NCBI GenBank assembly: GCA_903825575.1 | Contig: CAIKAW010000100.1 | Location: 1 to 64,000 of the forward strand | Reading direction: 5' to 3' | DNA from: an uncultured bacterium | Lineage (GTDB): Bacteria > Actinomycetota > Actinomycetes > S36-B12 > CAIKAW01 | Length of the DNA: 64,000 nt | In this document: piece after piece, positions 62,767 through 64,000 of the stretch | Layout of the letters: each line of letters begins with the position of its first letter | Numbering within the stretch: the stretch's first letter is position 1 | Program-made: the position numbers and the translations under genes | Notes under the pieces: model-generated | Told to the model about the DNA's origin: nothing | The model's input: only the letters and a program-made list of their open reading frames with translations | Database searches by the model: none

Positions 62767-64000
62767 CTAGACAACCCCGAGAGTGATTGTCGTGAACTTG
62801 GGGACCACCGCGTTCGGGCCAATCGATTGTGTCTGAACGATGTGCAAAGTGCCGGTGCCAACTTTCGTGAGCGTGACCTTTAGGCCGAGGGCCTGCAGCC
62901 TCGAAATAGCAACACTTGTGCTCTCCCCGACGACATTCGGCACGGTCACTGGCGGGGGTCCCTTTGAAATGACCAGGGTGACGCCTGACCCGTGACCGAC
63001 AGTCTTGCCACTGCTTGGATTAGCCGAGATCACCAACGACTTAGCGACCGTGTCCGAGTACGCCAGCGTCACATGTGTAGTGAGTCCCGCTGTGGTCAGG
63101 GCCGCCGTGGCCGCATTCTGGGTGCGTCCGACAAGTGGCGGAACCTTCACCGGTAGCGGGCCCTTCGATACCAAAAGGTCGATTGAGGTTCCGCCGCGCT
63201 GCGTGGTGCCTACCGCAGGGCTGGTCCCGGCAACTCGCCCAAGCGGAACGCGGTCGTCGTAGACAGAAGTGGTGCTGCCGACGCTCAAAGACGCAGCCGC
63301 CAGCGCAGCGGTCGCCTGTGACGGGGAGTTTCCGGCGACATTGGGGACGGTGAACCGTTGCGGCCCCTTTGAGACAACGGCTCGGACAGTTCCGCCTACC
63401 GGGGCGGGCGAACCCGGAGCCGGATCGGTCGACATGATCTGCCCAGCCGGGTAGGTCTCGCTGAAGTCGGACTGTGCGGCATCCAGTTTCAACCCCGCAA
63501 GGCGCAAGGTCCCAGTTGCGGCGCTGACTGACTGCGAAAGGACTGAGGGCACCGCGACTGAATGGTGCCGCCCCAAGATGTAGGTGCCGATCCCGAGAAC
63601 GGTGGCTAAGACCACGAGCAGAAGCAGAGTTACCTGCCCGCGGCGGCGCTTACGTTTCCGCCGGGAGGCCGCAGCCGGTGCTCGAACATTTGCCGGGCGC
63701 ACACTCAAAGGTTGGGTGTCGAGTTGGATCGCACGGGTAGGTGCGGCCGCCATTACACCTGAACCGGGAAGTTGAGAACTCACGTCGCGAAGTGCTGACA
63801 GGAAGTCATCGGCGTCTGCGTAACGTTCGTCGGGATCGCGGGCCGTCGCCACACCTACGAGTTCGTCGATTTCAGCGACAATGTTGGCTCGCAGCGATGA
63901 GGGGGCTGGAACAGCGCCGTGAACGTGTTGGTAGGCAACGGACAGTGGGGTTTCTCCTGCGAAAGGCACGGCGCCGGTCAAGAGTTCGAACAGCAGAATC
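62767..64000 (-). CDS. pknL: PASTA Ser/Thr protein kinase, C-terminal part (5' end beyond the window)
   Basis: Sensor kinase of the cell wall. The visible 410 residues begin inside the kinase lobe (LLFELLTGAVPFAGETP, then the C-lobe helix ARDPDERY), then a linker, one membrane helix (VTLLLLVVLATVLGIGTYIL), and four extracellular PASTA repeats beginning VAVPSVLSQS, FTVPNVAGNS, VKVPPLVGRT and VTVPNVVGES. PASTA domains bind peptidoglycan fragments. The catalytic motifs (HRD, DFG) lie outside the window. The position next to aroG fits PknL rather than PknB, but the partial sequence does not prove it. Confidence 0.93.
   Translation of the reverse strand, partial: ILLFELLTGAVPFAGETPLSVAYQHVHGAVPAPSSLRANIVAEIDELVGVATARDPDERYADADDFLSALRDVSSQLPGSGVMAAAPTRAIQLDTQPLSVRPANVRAPAAASRRKRKRRRGQVTLLLLVVLATVLGIGTYILGRHHSVAVPSVLSQSVSAATGTLRLAGLKLDAAQSDFSETYPAGQIMSTDPAPGSPAPVGGTVRAVVSKGPQRFTVPNVAGNSPSQATAALAAASLSVGSTTSVYDDRVPLGRVAGTSPAVGTTQRGGTSIDLLVSKGPLPVKVPPLVGRTQNAATAALTTAGLTTHVTLAYSDTVAKSLVISANPSSGKTVGHGSGVTLVISKGPPPVTVPNVVGESTSVAISRLQALGLKVTLTKVGTGTLHIVQTQSIGPNAVVPKFTTITLGVV

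Overview
The window reads as one piece of an ordinary chromosome from a moderately GC-rich actinobacterium (roughly 60 % GC by eye). The signs are the diagnostic actinobacterial families (DUF4191, DUF3043, the QcrCAB/CtaE respiratory set, PspA-HtpX-PspAB, PASTA kinase), frequent GTG/TTG starts and stop/start overlaps. From memory, gene order largely follows the Mycobacterium tuberculosis Rv2221-Rv2176 neighbourhood: glnA, RDD protein, DUF4191, lipA, lipB, TIGR01777 epimerase, sucB/dlaT, pepB, gcvT, cobT-like, glycerate kinase, HesB, adoK, ctaC, qcrBAC, ctaE, trpD, exonuclease/GIY-YIG, NlpC/P60, pimB', fadD15, SRPBCC, acyltransferase, aroG, pknL. I see no transposon, prophage, CRISPR array, tRNA or rRNA.

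Layout. 1-12.7 kb: glutamine synthetase start, lipoate synthesis and attachment (lipA, lipB), then the lipoate-using enzymes sucB, lpd and gcvT with an M17 aminopeptidase; an MMPL exporter and a peptidase E-like gene sit between lipB and the epimerase. 12.7-14.6 kb: a translationally coupled pair, a secreted cysteine-protease-like protein and a lipoprotein. 14.6-19.4 kb: a four-gene operon (EcfT, fused double EcfA ATPase, S component, CobT-like protein) behind a clear cobalamin riboswitch. 19.4-31.1 kb: aldo-keto reductase, membrane-stress module PspA-HtpX-PspAB, nadA, glycerate kinase, HesB, a lipoprotein, adoK-aat, and a cysteine desulfurase/TusA pair. 31.2-39.6 kb: aa3 oxidase (ctaC, ctaD, ctaF, ctaE) and the bc1 complex (qcrC, qcrA, qcrB), interrupted by a phosphodiester glycosidase-like gene. 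39.7-44.5 kb: DUF3501/rubrerythrin, receiver-like protein, trpD, a RAM-domain protein and a DEDDh/GIY-YIG nuclease. 44.5-55.4 kb: cell-envelope functions (a c-di-AMP riboswitch ahead of an NlpC/P60 hydrolase, PimB'-type mannosyltransferase, ABC exporter, acyl-CoA ligase, acyltransferase) plus small proteins. 55.4-64 kb: glycerol kinase/DUF1028, a predicted pyrophosphate-dependent phosphofructokinase, class II DAHP synthase, MGMT, threonine aldolase, an EamA transporter and the C-terminal part of a PASTA Ser/Thr kinase that runs off the window.

Most interesting. (i) The riboswitch-controlled ECF operon carries a CobT homologue in which both positions aligning with the known catalytic glutamates are changed (to Ala and Gly), suggesting a corrinoid or lower-ligand uptake system with a repurposed CobT fold. 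(ii) At least fifteen genes show a TANNNT hexamer 6-7 nt before the start codon and no evident Shine-Dalgarno, the signature of leaderless transcription. (iii) Several dyads sit on promoters, notably a perfect 9-bp inverted repeat covering the ribosome-binding site of the phosphodiester glycosidase gene. No stretch longer than 300 bases lacks a gene.
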